Source: Dyella sp. ASV21 (lineage in GTDB: Bacteria > Pseudomonadota > Gammaproteobacteria > Xanthomonadales > Rhodanobacteraceae). From it: a stretch of DNA of 64,000 bases. The position numbers and the translations under genes are program-made. The stretch spans positions 62,001-126,000 of the forward strand of contig NZ_JAELTT010000002.1 of assembly GCF_016428975.1 (NCBI RefSeq), written 5' to 3'. This document shows positions 56,624 through 64,000 of the stretch, in pieces. Each line of letters begins with the position of its first letter. The stretch's first letter is position 1. The notes beneath the pieces were generated by a model that did no database searches, had not been told where the DNA came from, and saw only the letters and a list, made by a program, of their open reading frames with translations.

Positions 56624-57540
56624 CAGTTGTCGAGCATGGCGGGAATCGCCGCCACCAGCGCATCGATGGCGCAGCGCGTCTTGGATGGCATGTAGCGCGT
56701 TTTCGGCCACACGACGTGAATGTCCTGTGGCGCGAGATTGCAGCGATCCTTGACCTGCACCAGCTCCCCGGTCTTGATGTGACGGGCTAGCAGCCACGAC
56801 GGCAGACGCGCCAGCCCAAAGCCCGCGATGGCCGCCGCCGCGATGGCGGTCACGTCGTCCATGCTCAGCTGCGGCTGAATCTGCAGCCGGCGAATGTGCC
56901 CCTGGGTTTCACGCAGGTCCCATGGTGTCGTCACGCCCGCGCGTGAATGGGCGACGATAGCGTGCCGCTCCAAATCGTCCCATGCCGTTGGTATGCCATG
57001 TTCGGCGACATAGGACGGTGATGCGCCAATGCTGACGTATTGGACGCCGAGTTTGCGCGCAGCGAGGCTTGTACTGTCGCGTAGCTCACCGATGCGTACG
57101 GCCAGGTCGAAGCCTTCCTCGATGAGATCGACGACGCGGTCGGTAAAGGACACATCGATGCGCAGCGAGGGATATCGGCGCGCCAGTTCCATCAGCACCG
57201 GCGCCGCGCAGAGATGTCCAAACGCGATAGGCACACTGACGCGCAAACGCCCCTGTGGCTGTTGGCGACCGCCTTCGAGCATCGCTTCCGCGGCATCAAG
57301 TTCGGCGAGCGCGCGCACGCAATAGTCGTAATAAGCCTGACCGTCCTCGGTGAGGCTTTGCGCGCGCGTGGTGCGTTGAAGCAGTCGTGCGCCCAGGCGC
57401 GCTTCCAGCCGCGCAATGATCTTGCCTACGGCGGACCGCGTGAGGTTGAGCCGCTCCGCCGCCACGGCGAAACTGCCGGCTTCCACCACCTGTACAAAGG
57501 TGGCGACGCCGTCGAGCCTGTCATCCATGCGCCTGCTCAT
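56623..57540 (-). CDS. LysR-family transcriptional regulator
   Basis: A 305-residue regulator. The N-terminal winged helix-turn-helix covers about 1-65 (FVQVVEAGSFAVAAERLNLT then SAVGKIIARLEARLGARLL), and the C-terminal periplasmic-binding-like effector domain follows (GRLRVSVPIAFG). ATG at 57540 (MSRRMDDRLDGV) is one of several close candidates at 57552, 57540 and 57528. It is divergent from an MFS exporter gene with 93 bases between them, the standard arrangement for a regulator of its neighbour. The inducer is unknown. Confidence 0.92.
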   Translation of the reverse strand: MSRRMDDRLDGVATFVQVVEAGSFAVAAERLNLTRSAVGKIIARLEARLGARLLQRTTRAQSLTEDGQAYYDYCVRALAELDAAEAMLEGGRQQPQGRLRVSVPIAFGHLCAAPVLMELARRYPSLRIDVSFTDRVVDLIEEGFDLAVRIGELRDSTSLAARKLGVQYVSIGASPSYVAEHGIPTAWDDLERHAIVAHSRAGVTTPWDLRETQGHIRRLQIQPQLSMDDVTAIAAAAIAGFGLARLPSWLLARHIKTGELVQVKDRCNLAPQDIHVVWPKTRYMPSKTRCAIDALVAAIPAMLDN

Positions 57541-57572
57541 TGGTTCTTTCATGGATTCAGTGCGGGGAGCCA

Positions 57573-57583
57573 ATTGAGTCAAT
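57573..57583. promoter_or_regulatory. small palindrome in the LysR/MFS intergenic region
   Basis: ATTGA-G-TCAAT, a perfect 5-bp inverted repeat. It lies between the divergent starts at 57540 and 57634 and could be part of a LysR box. Short, so weak evidence. Confidence 0.4.
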
Positions 57584-57633
57584 GGGGATGTTTTGGCGTC
57601 GATATAGTAGCCGCTCTCGCACGGAGCGTAATC

Positions 57634-59145
57634 ATGTCCCGCTCAGTCTCCCGCAACCGCATGGCATTGGCCGCGGTGTGCCTGTCTTCGTTGATGTTTG
57701 GGCTGGAGATCTCCAGCGTGCCAGCCGTGCTGCCCACGCTGGCGCATGTGCTCCACGGCGATTTTCGCGATATGCAGTGGGTCATGAACGCGTACACCAT
57801 TGCCTGTACCAGCGTGCTGATGGGCACGGGTACGGTGGCCGATCGTTACGGACGCAAACGGTTGTTCCTTGTATGCATAGCGCTGTTCGGCATCACCTCG
57901 TTGCTGTGTGGCCTGTCCTGGAACATGCCGGTGATGATCGCTGGACGTTTTCTGCAGGGAGCCAGCGGTGGCGCCATGCTGATCGGTCAGGTGGCAGTGC
58001 TCTCGCATCAGTTCTCCGACCCTGAGGAGCGCGTGAAGGCATTTGCGTCGTGGGGCGTGGTCTTCGGTATCGGCCTGGGCTTTGGTCCCATCATTGGCGG
58101 CACCATCGCGGCGCTGGCCAATTGGCCGTGGGTGTTTCTGGTTCATGGGCCACTGGCGTTGATCACCTGGGCGCTGGCATGGCGTGGTGCGGTGGAATCG
58201 CGCGACCCGCACGCGCAGCGCCTGGATGTGGGCGGCATGGTCACCTTGTCGCTGGCGGTGTTCGGCATTGCCTATGTTATTACCCAGGGGGGAGACATGG
58301 GTTTTGCGAGTGCGCAAACCATCGTCATGGCTGCGCTGAGCGTGTTGTGCCTGGGCGCCTTTGTGTTGATCGAACGACGGTTGGCGCGGCCGATGATGGA
58401 CTTTTCGGTATTTCGCATTCGCCCGTTCTCGGGCGCGTTGCTCGGGTCAGCGGGTATGAATACCAGTTTCTGGCCTTTCATGCTCTATCTGCCCGTCTAT
58501 TTCCATGACGTGCTCGGCTACGGCGACGTCGTTGCAGGAAGCGCACTGCTTGCTTACACGCTGCCCACGCTGGTGGTGCCACCTGTGGCCGAGCGATTGG
58601 CGCATCGTTACCACGCGGGCTGGGTGATTCCGGGCGGGTTGTTCACCATCGGAGCGGGGTTTCTCCTGATGAAGTGGGGCAGTGGCGTGGCCCAGCCCAG
58701 CTGGTTAAGTCTGTTGCCCGGTTGCGTCATCGCGGGCATTGGCCTGGGGCTGACCAATACCACAGTGACCAACACGACCACCGGCGCGGTGCCTGCGGAG
58801 CGCGCGGGCATGGCCTCAGGTATCGACATGAGCGCGCGCATGATTTCGCTGGCAATCAACATTGCGTTGATGGGTCTCATCCTGGTCGCCGGCACTAGCG
58901 CGGGTTTGTCGCGCGTGATGTCCGGCCATGCGCAGGCACGTCACGTGATGGCCGTGGCCATGGCCGGTGGGCAGCCGGTGCCACTGGCGGCGGACGTCGT
59001 ACATGGCGCACTTGCCCAAGGTTTCCAGTGGGTCATGCTCTACGCGGGGCTCAGCGTGTGGTTGCTGGCAGGGGCCAGCCTGTGGGTGTTCGGCGTCAAA
59101 GGCCGTGTGCGTAAGGTCAATGGCGCTGCGCACCTGTTGTCGTAA
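57634..59145 (+). CDS. MFS multidrug exporter, DHA2 (14-helix) type
   Basis: A 503-residue inner-membrane protein with about 14 hydrophobic helices. DHA2 landmarks are QWVMNAYTIACTSVLMGTG after helix 1, DRYGRKRLFL in the 2-3 loop and GRFLQGASGGAMLIG as the antiporter motif. It probably exports drugs or metabolites with proton exchange. ATG at 57634 follows GGAG; the upstream frame runs antisense through the LysR gene and is not used. The divergent LysR gene is the probable regulator. Confidence 0.92.
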   Translation: MSRSVSRNRMALAAVCLSSLMFGLEISSVPAVLPTLAHVLHGDFRDMQWVMNAYTIACTSVLMGTGTVADRYGRKRLFLVCIALFGITSLLCGLSWNMPVMIAGRFLQGASGGAMLIGQVAVLSHQFSDPEERVKAFASWGVVFGIGLGFGPIIGGTIAALANWPWVFLVHGPLALITWALAWRGAVESRDPHAQRLDVGGMVTLSLAVFGIAYVITQGGDMGFASAQTIVMAALSVLCLGAFVLIERRLARPMMDFSVFRIRPFSGALLGSAGMNTSFWPFMLYLPVYFHDVLGYGDVVAGSALLAYTLPTLVVPPVAERLAHRYHAGWVIPGGLFTIGAGFLLMKWGSGVAQPSWLSLLPGCVIAGIGLGLTNTTVTNTTTGAVPAERAGMASGIDMSARMISLAINIALMGLILVAGTSAGLSRVMSGHAQARHVMAVAMAGGQPVPLAADVVHGALAQGFQWVMLYAGLSVWLLAGASLWVFGVKGRVRKVNGAAHLLS

Positions 59146-59285
59146 CTCGGCATGCGCGAGGCGCGTGCGGGCGGCAACGCCCGTTCTACGCGCAAACCGC
59201 CCGAGCTGCCGTTGAGGCAGCGCACCAAGGCTCGCGGACGTTTGGCGATGGGCGGCACGATGGCCAAGCCCAGCCCCGTAGCTTC

Positions 59286-59331
59286 GCAGGGGATGTGTGA
59301 CAACGGTGACGCCTGTGCGTCACCGCTTTTT
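59286..59331 (+). repeat. terminator-bearing repeat, copy 2
   Basis: Second copy of the element at 56576. The first 21 bases are identical and the hairpin differs by compensating changes (CGGTGACGC/GCGTCACCG in place of CGGCGACGC/GCGTCGCCG). Preserved pairing suggests the structure is under selection. Confidence 0.75.
59304..59331 (+). terminator. rho-independent terminator after the MFS gene
   Basis: 9-bp stem (59304-59312 with 59317-59325), CTGT loop, then CTTTTT. It lies about 160 bases past the MFS stop and abuts the convergent bactofilin stop. The gap 59146-59285 shows no gene. Confidence 0.8.
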
Positions 59332-59334
59332 GGG

Positions 59335-59859
59335 TCAGCGCTTGGCGTCTTGCGCCTGTCGCTGCCTGCGTTCGCGCCGGGATTCGATGGCAGGCGAGGG
59401 CAGCGAAGGCGCGAGGGTGTCGACGAACTCGCCATTCGACGCGCTCGGCATCAGCGCTTGGGGTGCCTCGGGTGGCGTCGGCGTGCCGCTGGACGCGGGA
59501 GTAAGGTGATGCAAGCGCCCATTAACCTGCGCGCCCGCAGCCATGTTGAGCGTCTGATAGAACACATCGCCGGTCACGCGTGCTCCCGCACCGAGCTCCA
59601 GGCGATCGGTAATATGCAGATCGCCGAACACTTCGCCGTTGATTATCGCCACGGGTACGCGAAGATTGCCGCGCAACACGCCATGCTCGCTCAGCGTGAA
59701 AACAGCGCCCGTATCGTGGGCGTGTACAAGTCCTTCAACCTGGCCCTCCAGATACAGCGAGCCGCTGAAAAGCATTTCACCCTGGATATGGGTGTGGCGT
59801 GCCACCAGGCTGGTGACGTCATGGGTACCGGGGAGATCCGGACGCTTGCGATTGAACAT
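59335..59859 (-). CDS. bactofilin
   Basis: A 174-residue cytoskeletal protein. The core at about 20-120 is a right-handed beta-helix with recurring hydrophobic/Gly turns (GEMLFSGSLYLEGQVEG, HGVLRGNLRVPVAIINGEV, RLELGAGARVTGDVFY), characteristic of bactofilins that polymerise without nucleotide. Flanking ends are disordered: short at the N-terminus, Pro/Ser-rich then Arg/Gln-rich at the C-terminus. ATG at 59859 follows AGGAGG; the longer upstream frame overlaps the HEAT-like gene. The start lies 17 bases after that gene, so the two are an operon. Confidence 0.93.
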   Translation of the reverse strand: MFNRKRPDLPGTHDVTSLVARHTHIQGEMLFSGSLYLEGQVEGLVHAHDTGAVFTLSEHGVLRGNLRVPVAIINGEVFGDLHITDRLELGAGARVTGDVFYQTLNMAAGAQVNGRLHHLTPASSGTPTPPEAPQALMPSASNGEFVDTLAPSLPSPAIESRRERRQRQAQDAKR

Positions 59860-59876
59860 GATGGTTTCCTCCTGGG

Positions 59877-60686
59877 TTACGCAGCGCTGGCGCTGGGCCG
59901 GTGATGTGGTGGGCGCGCGAGCGACACAACGGTGCGACGCGTGGGGGCGGGTAGCACGCCTGCGGGCCCAGGCGGTGGTGCCGTCTGCAGTAGTCGACTT
60001 GCACGTATGGCGTAGTGGGGTAGCGGCCAGCGCACGGGCCAGTCGGCGACAAAACGTTCCAGCGCGTCCACCCATTTCCAGGCGTTTGCCTGATCGTGCG
60101 TCGACAGCGCGGATTCGATCTCGTGCGCTACGGTGACGATGGCTCGTCGCAACAGTGCGCGCGAACGTGCCTTGTTGAAGATAGGGTCTTCGTCCGCGCG
60201 ATCGACGTGGATGGAGCCGCCGGTCGGGCCGGCATACTGTCGATGTTCGAGTTGTTGCTGCGCAGCCTCGCGGAGCGAGAGTTCGTGACTGCGCATGGCC
60301 AGGTGCAGGACCAGGGCCGGGTCGGTCAGTCCTTGCAATAGGCGCAGTCGGTCGTTGAGCGTCGGGGCGTTGTGGTGCGTTCCCGCCATCAACGAGAAAT
60401 ACAGTTGCCGCGCACGCACGCGGGTGCGCTCGTCGGGATCGTTGTGCGACAAGTGCTGGGCCGCGACCAGGTCATTGCAGCGCAGCAGTGCCGTTTGCCT
60501 GACCGCCGGAGCCGGGTCTGACATCGCCAATCGCGGAAGCTGGGCGATGAGTTGGGCGTCGTTGCTGAGTTCGATAGCGGTGCATCGGAACAAAGCGTTG
60601 TCGTGCAGCCACACGGGCTGGCGTTGCTTGTTGGCCATGGAGGGAGTGGTATGGCGGCGCGCGAAGGCGGCCTCGCCGTGCGCCAT
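59877..60686 (-). CDS. HEAT-like helical protein of unknown function, paired with bactofilin
   Basis: A 269-residue predicted cytosolic protein, largely alpha-helical and without a signal peptide or membrane helix. Repeated short helices with the pattern AL-x-R-C-N-D-L-x-A-A-x-H suggest HEAT-type repeats in the first 150 residues (for example DPAPAVRQTALLRCNDLVAA and DPDERTRVRARQLYF). I do not recognise a catalytic domain. The start at 60686 has GAGCAGG upstream; ATG at 60638 is an alternative. It precedes the bactofilin gene by 17 bases and might regulate or anchor the filament (inference). Confidence 0.6.
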   Translation of the reverse strand: MAHGEAAFARRHTTPSMANKQRQPVWLHDNALFRCTAIELSNDAQLIAQLPRLAMSDPAPAVRQTALLRCNDLVAAQHLSHNDPDERTRVRARQLYFSLMAGTHHNAPTLNDRLRLLQGLTDPALVLHLAMRSHELSLREAAQQQLEHRQYAGPTGGSIHVDRADEDPIFNKARSRALLRRAIVTVAHEIESALSTHDQANAWKWVDALERFVADWPVRWPLPHYAIRASRLLQTAPPPGPAGVLPAPTRRTVVSLARPPHHRPSASAA

Positions 60687-60872
60687 GCCTGCTCACATGC
60701 GATGGAACAACCCGCAAGGTGATGGCGTGAAATAGGACGGCGCGGTGAACGTGCGCACCATGCGATGCCCACGTTTCACTAGGGAAGGGTCACTGATCGC
60801 CGGGCAGCGATCCATCGGACAAGTCTTAAATGCCGTGCCAGCCGATGTGGTGTTTCGGCATCCGTTCAAGGA

Positions 60873-60905
60873 GCCCGCGTGACGTGGTGCAGACGTCTCG
60901 CGGGC
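60873..60905 (-). terminator. terminator-like hairpin of the two-component operon
   Basis: 12-bp stem with one mismatch (60873-60884 with 60894-60905) and a 9-base loop, 5 bases past the kinase stop. No clear U run. The remaining gap to 60687 holds no gene. Confidence 0.65.
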
Positions 60906-60910
60906 ACGGA

Positions 60911-62377
60911 TCAACCGGTGGATCGCGAGGTGCGTGCCGGTGGAAATACGATCTCTACGCGCAATCCGCCGCTGTTGCCGGCGAGATAGCGCACCTGGGC
61001 GTGATGACGTTCGGCGATGCGCTGCACGATCGCCAGGCCCAAGCCCGTGCCTTCCTCGGTAATGCCGGGTACGCGGAAGAAGCGCTCGCCCAGGCGCTCC
61101 AGGAAGGCGGGCGGCACACCGGGGCCGTTGTCCTCCACGGCGAGGCAAGTGCCGTCAGCCTGTGCGGCGAGGCTAACGGTAAGCACGCTGTCGCGTCCTG
61201 CGTAGCGCAAGCTGTTGTCGATCAGGTTATCGAGCAGTTCCTGCAGCGAAATGCGGTCACCGTCGATCCATACGTGCCCCTCAGGCCCCTCGTAGCCCAG
61301 GTCCACGCCGGCCGCGATGGCATCGTGCACGCGCATGCCGAGCAGGTCCGGTACCAGTTGCGCCAGATCCAGCAGGCAGAGCGGGCTGCTGTCGTTCAAC
61401 TCGGGGGATTGCGCGCGCGTCAGCGCAAGCAGCTGGGAGGATGTACGGCTGGCGCGTTGCGTCAATCGCAAGATGTGTTGCAGCGCATCCGTCACCGTTT
61501 CTGGCGTGGGGTTGGCTTGGGCGCGTTCCACATGTACGCGCAGGCCGGCCAGCGGGGTCTTGAGCTGATGCGCGGCATCGGCGATGAAACGCTCCTGTAG
61601 CGCGAGCATGCCGCGCTGGCGCGCGAACAGGCCGTCGATGGTGCGCGTGAGCGGGAGAATCTCCACCGGCACGTCGGCATCGCCGATGGGGGCGAGGTCG
61701 TGCTCGCGAGAGGCCAGTCGCGCCGTCAACGGGTCGAGTTGGCGCAGGCCCACGCGCACGCCATACAACACCAGCATGAACACGCTGGCGATCAGGATGG
61801 CTTGCGCGGGAATGCTTAGCAGCAGGATTTCGCGCGCGCGCTGGTGGCGATCATGGAAGGTCTCCGCCATGGTCACGGTGAGCTGGTCGCTGGGATCGTG
61901 CAGGTTGGGAATGCGCACGGTGGCCGCGCGCAGTTCGCGACGCTTCTGGGTGGGCGTATACAGCGTGGTGCTGTACATCTGCGGCTCGCCGTCTTCCGTG
62001 GCACCCGATAGCGGTGCCGGCTTGAGTTCGGCGGTGCCGGCCAGCAGGCCATGACGCTGGCTGCTGACGTTGAAATAGTTATGGCCTTCCGGCGCGTATT
62101 CGAGAAGGAAGCGCGCCTGCGGCGAGATCTGTCCGCCCAGGTCTTCCTGACTGAGCATCTGCGCCAGCGTGGTGGCATCGTCCGCGAGGTCGCGGTCGTG
62201 CACGTGATTGGAGTAGATCAGCGCTCCGCCGTAGGTCACCAGGCTTTCGATCACCAGCAGCACCATCAGTGGCACCAACAGCGAGGAGAGCAGGCGGCGG
62301 CGGAGGCTCGCGCGGCCATCGGGTTCGAGCATGCGATAGAGCCAGGGTTGTTCGAGCCGTGGCGCGGGTGCGCTCAT
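60911..62377 (-). CDS. TctE/QseC-like sensor histidine kinase
   Basis: A 488-residue membrane kinase. The first helix at about 32-56 and the second at about 184-208 flank a periplasmic 2CSK_N-type sensor domain. A HAMP-like linker precedes the DHp domain, with the phospho-acceptor His270 in DAAHQLKTPL; the ATPase has NLIDNSLRYAG, VEDNGPGVP and GTGLGLAIVQRIAE. The start overlaps the response regulator stop (ATGA). The signal is unknown; related kinases respond to citrate or metals. Confidence 0.92.
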   Translation of the reverse strand: MSAPAPRLEQPWLYRMLEPDGRASLRRRLLSSLLVPLMVLLVIESLVTYGGALIYSNHVHDRDLADDATTLAQMLSQEDLGGQISPQARFLLEYAPEGHNYFNVSSQRHGLLAGTAELKPAPLSGATEDGEPQMYSTTLYTPTQKRRELRAATVRIPNLHDPSDQLTVTMAETFHDRHQRAREILLLSIPAQAILIASVFMLVLYGVRVGLRQLDPLTARLASREHDLAPIGDADVPVEILPLTRTIDGLFARQRGMLALQERFIADAAHQLKTPLAGLRVHVERAQANPTPETVTDALQHILRLTQRASRTSSQLLALTRAQSPELNDSSPLCLLDLAQLVPDLLGMRVHDAIAAGVDLGYEGPEGHVWIDGDRISLQELLDNLIDNSLRYAGRDSVLTVSLAAQADGTCLAVEDNGPGVPPAFLERLGERFFRVPGITEEGTGLGLAIVQRIAERHHAQVRYLAGNSGGLRVEIVFPPARTSRSTG

Positions 62378-63063
62378 GCCTTCGATTCCTTGCCTTCCTT
62401 CACTTCTTCCAGCAGATAACCCAGGCCTCGGATGGTGCGTACCTGGGTACCCGAATCGACCAGCTTGCGGCGCAGGCGATAGATGGCGATGTCCAGGCCG
62501 TTATCGGTGAGTTCTTCGTCCCAACTGCACAGCGCTTCGACCAGTTGGGCGCGGCTGGTGACGCGATCCGGGCGCGAGGCCAAGGCTTCCAGCAGGCCGA
62601 ATTCACGCGCGGTAAGCTCCAGTGGTGCGTCGTCCACCCAGGCGCGATGGCCGGGCAGGTCCAGGCGCAATTTACCGATCAGCATTTCCGGCGCGCCTTG
62701 TGCCGTATAGCGACGCAGCAGGGCGCGCACGCGTGCCTCGAACTCGGCGAGTGCGAAGGGCTTCACCAGATAATCGTCCGCGCCCAGGTCGAGCACGCGC
62801 ACCCGCTCGCGCAGGCCTTCGCGCGCGGTAATCACCAGCACCGGCAGGCCGGTGCCACGCTTGCGCAGGCGCTGTAATACGTCGGCGCCGTCCAGGTTGG
62901 GCAGACCCAGGTCCAGGATCAGCAGGTCGTACGGCGTGTCGCGCAGGGCGGCGTCGGCCTTGGCTCCATCGGTCACGCAATCCACGGCGTGACCGCCTTG
63001 GCGGAGCGATGCGCTCACACCAGCAGCAATGGAAGGGTCATCCTCGGCAATCAAAATACGCAT
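62374..63063 (-). CDS. OmpR-family response regulator (TctD-like)
   Basis: A 229-residue regulator. The receiver domain (1-118) has acidic DD at 8-9, phospho-acceptor Asp51 and Lys in YLVKPFA. The C-terminal winged helix carries LTAREFGLLEALASRPDRV and IYRLRRKL. It is the upstream partner of the following kinase. The gene is divergent from the PepSY gene across 225 bases that contain a Fur-like box, so it may be iron-linked and may control that neighbour. Confidence 0.93.
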   Translation of the reverse strand: MRILIAEDDPSIAAGVSASLRQGGHAVDCVTDGAKADAALRDTPYDLLILDLGLPNLDGADVLQRLRKRGTGLPVLVITAREGLRERVRVLDLGADDYLVKPFALAEFEARVRALLRRYTAQGAPEMLIGKLRLDLPGHRAWVDDAPLELTAREFGLLEALASRPDRVTSRAQLVEALCSWDEELTDNGLDIAIYRLRRKLVDSGTQVRTIRGLGYLLEEVKEGKESKA

Positions 63064-63126
63064 GCAGGTTTCCGTTGGGGGCGGACCATCGTGGGCGATG
63101 GCACCTTCGGGGCGGCGCGGGTCAAA

Positions 63127-63145
63127 TTGCGACTGATTCTCATTT
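63127..63145. promoter_or_regulatory. Fur-box-like site
   Basis: TTGCGACTGATTCTCATTT. The GATTCTCATT half is the typical strong half of gammaproteobacterial Fur boxes; the other half is degenerate. It lies 63 bases from the response regulator start and 144 bases from the PepSY gene start, in the shared promoter region. Confidence 0.6.
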
Positions 63146-63165
63146 GTGGCAACATCCCGGCCTCA

Positions 63166-63207
63166 TGTCAGGGAAGCCGCCCAAGTGGGCAGCTTAGCGC
63201 CCTGACA
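63166..63207 (+). promoter_or_regulatory. structured leader element ahead of the PepSY gene
   Basis: Outer stem TGTCAGGG / CCCTGACA (63166-63173 with 63200-63207) encloses a second stem GCCC-AAGT-GGGC (63179-63190). It lies between the Fur-like box and the gene. There is no T run, so it is not a plain terminator. Function unknown. Confidence 0.5.
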
Positions 63208-63288
63208 AGGTGCTGGGACAGCATGCGCGAGCCTTCGTTGCATCGCCCGCGTCAGCATCCGTGTGGATAGGACAGACAGAAGGCGGGC

Positions 63289-63948
63289 ATGGAACCAGCG
63301 AAGCAGTCGCGCGACAACCCAGGCACGGCGCATCGGGGTGGCCCGCGGCGGGCGTTCTGGCTCAAGCAGCTCCACCAGTGGCATTGGATCAGCTCCGCGC
63401 TTTGCCTGGTGGGCATGCTGCTGTTCGCCTTTACCGGCTTCACGCTCAATCATGCCGGCCAGATCGAGGCCAAGGCGCAGACCGTCCATCGGAACGCCCA
63501 ACTTCCCGCGCCGCTGCTGAAGGTGCTGGCGGCCGAGGACGAACGCAAGGGCGTGGCGTTGCCACAAGCGGTCGCCGATTGGATCGACGGTTCGCTCGAC
63601 GTCGATGTGGCCGGTCGCGCGGGAGACTGGTCCAGCGACGAGGTTTATCTCTCCATGCCGCGGCCCGGCGGCGATGCCTGGCTCAGCATCGATCGCGAAA
63701 GCGGCAAGGTGGAGTACGAACGCAGCACGCGCGGCGTCGTTGCCTACCTCAATGATTTGCACAAAGGGCGTCATGCGGGTGCCGCATGGGGTTGGTTCAT
63801 CGATGTGTTTGCCTTGGCCTGCGTGATCTTTTCAGTCACCGGGCTGTTGTTGTTGAAAATGCACGCCGCGCAGCGTGGCGCCACCTGGCCGCTGGTGGCC
63901 TTCGGTTTGGTGTTGCCGCTGTTGCTGGCCTTGATCTTCATTCATTGA
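63289..63948 (+). CDS. PepSY-associated transmembrane protein
   Basis: A 219-residue inner-membrane protein. A basic N-terminus is followed by helix 1 at about 34-54 (SSALCLVGMLLFAFTGFTLN), a periplasmic domain with PepSY-like strands (VYLSMPRPGGDAWLSIDRESGKVEYE), then LNDLHKGRHAGAAWGWFIDVFA leading into helix 2 and helix 3 at the C-terminus. The H-x-W-H and LNDLHKGRH motifs are typical of PepSY_TM proteins linked to iron or haem reduction. ATG at 63289 follows AGAAGG. It leads an operon with the partial gene 12 bases downstream. Confidence 0.88.
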   Translation: MEPAKQSRDNPGTAHRGGPRRAFWLKQLHQWHWISSALCLVGMLLFAFTGFTLNHAGQIEAKAQTVHRNAQLPAPLLKVLAAEDERKGVALPQAVADWIDGSLDVDVAGRAGDWSSDEVYLSMPRPGGDAWLSIDRESGKVEYERSTRGVVAYLNDLHKGRHAGAAWGWFIDVFALACVIFSVTGLLLLKMHAAQRGATWPLVAFGLVLPLLLALIFIH

Positions 63949-63960
63949 CGGGGAATGCCC

Positions 63961-64000
63961 ATGCGTCGACTGATGCTTTCCATGCCCGCGTTGCTGCTCG
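63961..64000 (+). CDS. N-terminus of a secreted protein (cut by window edge)
   Basis: ATG at 63961, after GGGGA, opens 13 codons (MRRLMLSMPALLL) that look like the start of a signal peptide. In this cluster a DUF2271 periplasmic protein commonly follows the PepSY gene in related bacteria (recollection), but too little is visible to assign it. Confidence 0.55.
   Translation, partial: MRRLMLSMPALLL

Overview
The window is a uniformly GC-rich piece of a bacterial chromosome with tightly packed genes. Gene content and order point to a gammaproteobacterium of the order Xanthomonadales, probably a Rhodanobacter/Dyella-like member (inference). The clues are a suf operon led by an Rrf2-type regulator, queA-tgt-yajC-secD-secF in the usual gammaproteobacterial order, the amgK-murU cell-wall recycling pair, and large Oar-like TonB-dependent receptors with an N-terminal carboxypeptidase-regulatory-like domain. 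I saw no tRNA, rRNA, CRISPR array, transposase or prophage gene.

Layout. 1-3.1 kb (minus): N-terminus of a chemotaxis receptor behind a good sigma-28-type promoter, then upp and an ABC-F ATPase. 3.4-8.4 kb (minus): PsiF-like protein, large secreted ExeM/NucH-type nuclease, class III aminotransferase. 8.7-17.1 kb (plus): ABC-2 type exporter, two paralogous DesK-type histidine kinases and one NarL/DesR-type regulator with overlapping ends, followed by a DUF3142 lipoprotein and a membrane-anchored helical-repeat envelope protein. 17.2-23 kb: tRNA queuosine genes (queA, tgt) and Sec accessory genes (yajC, secD, secF). 23.2-30.1 kb: two tandem paralogous TonB-dependent receptors, each behind a similar leader of about 225 nt. 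30.2-35.5 kb (minus): sterol desaturase-like protein, amgK-murU, and glnK-amtB behind a sigma-54-type promoter. 35.7-41.9 kb: regulator-sufB-sufC-sufD-sufS and a DUF3291 protein. 41.9-45.2 kb (minus): polysaccharide deacetylase and M13 metallopeptidase.

45.4-49.0 kb holds a SufR-like Fe-S repressor, divergent from an MFS-SodB-GNAT-Rieske operon across a palindrome. 49.0-54.1 kb (minus) is a tripartite exporter operon (outer-membrane lipoprotein, permease, ATPase, periplasmic adaptor) plus a MipA-family protein, with a perfect TGAAC/GTTCA palindrome upstream. 54.3-56.5 kb pairs a HAD phosphatase with a class III aminotransferase. 56.6-59.1 kb is a divergent LysR/MFS pair flanked by two copies of a terminator-containing repeat. 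59.3-60.7 kb pairs a bactofilin with a HEAT-like protein. 60.9-64 kb is a TctDE-like two-component system divergent from a PepSY-associated membrane protein, with a Fur-box-like site and a structured leader between them; the next secreted gene runs off the right edge.

Most of the window is ordinary core chromosome. The most interesting parts are the two-kinase/one-regulator exporter operon with its envelope genes, the SufR-like/SodB/Rieske locus with a visible operator, the duplicated receptors with conserved leaders, the phosphatase-aminotransferase pair and the bactofilin-HEAT pair. All functional calls come from reading the translated sequences; no database search was run.
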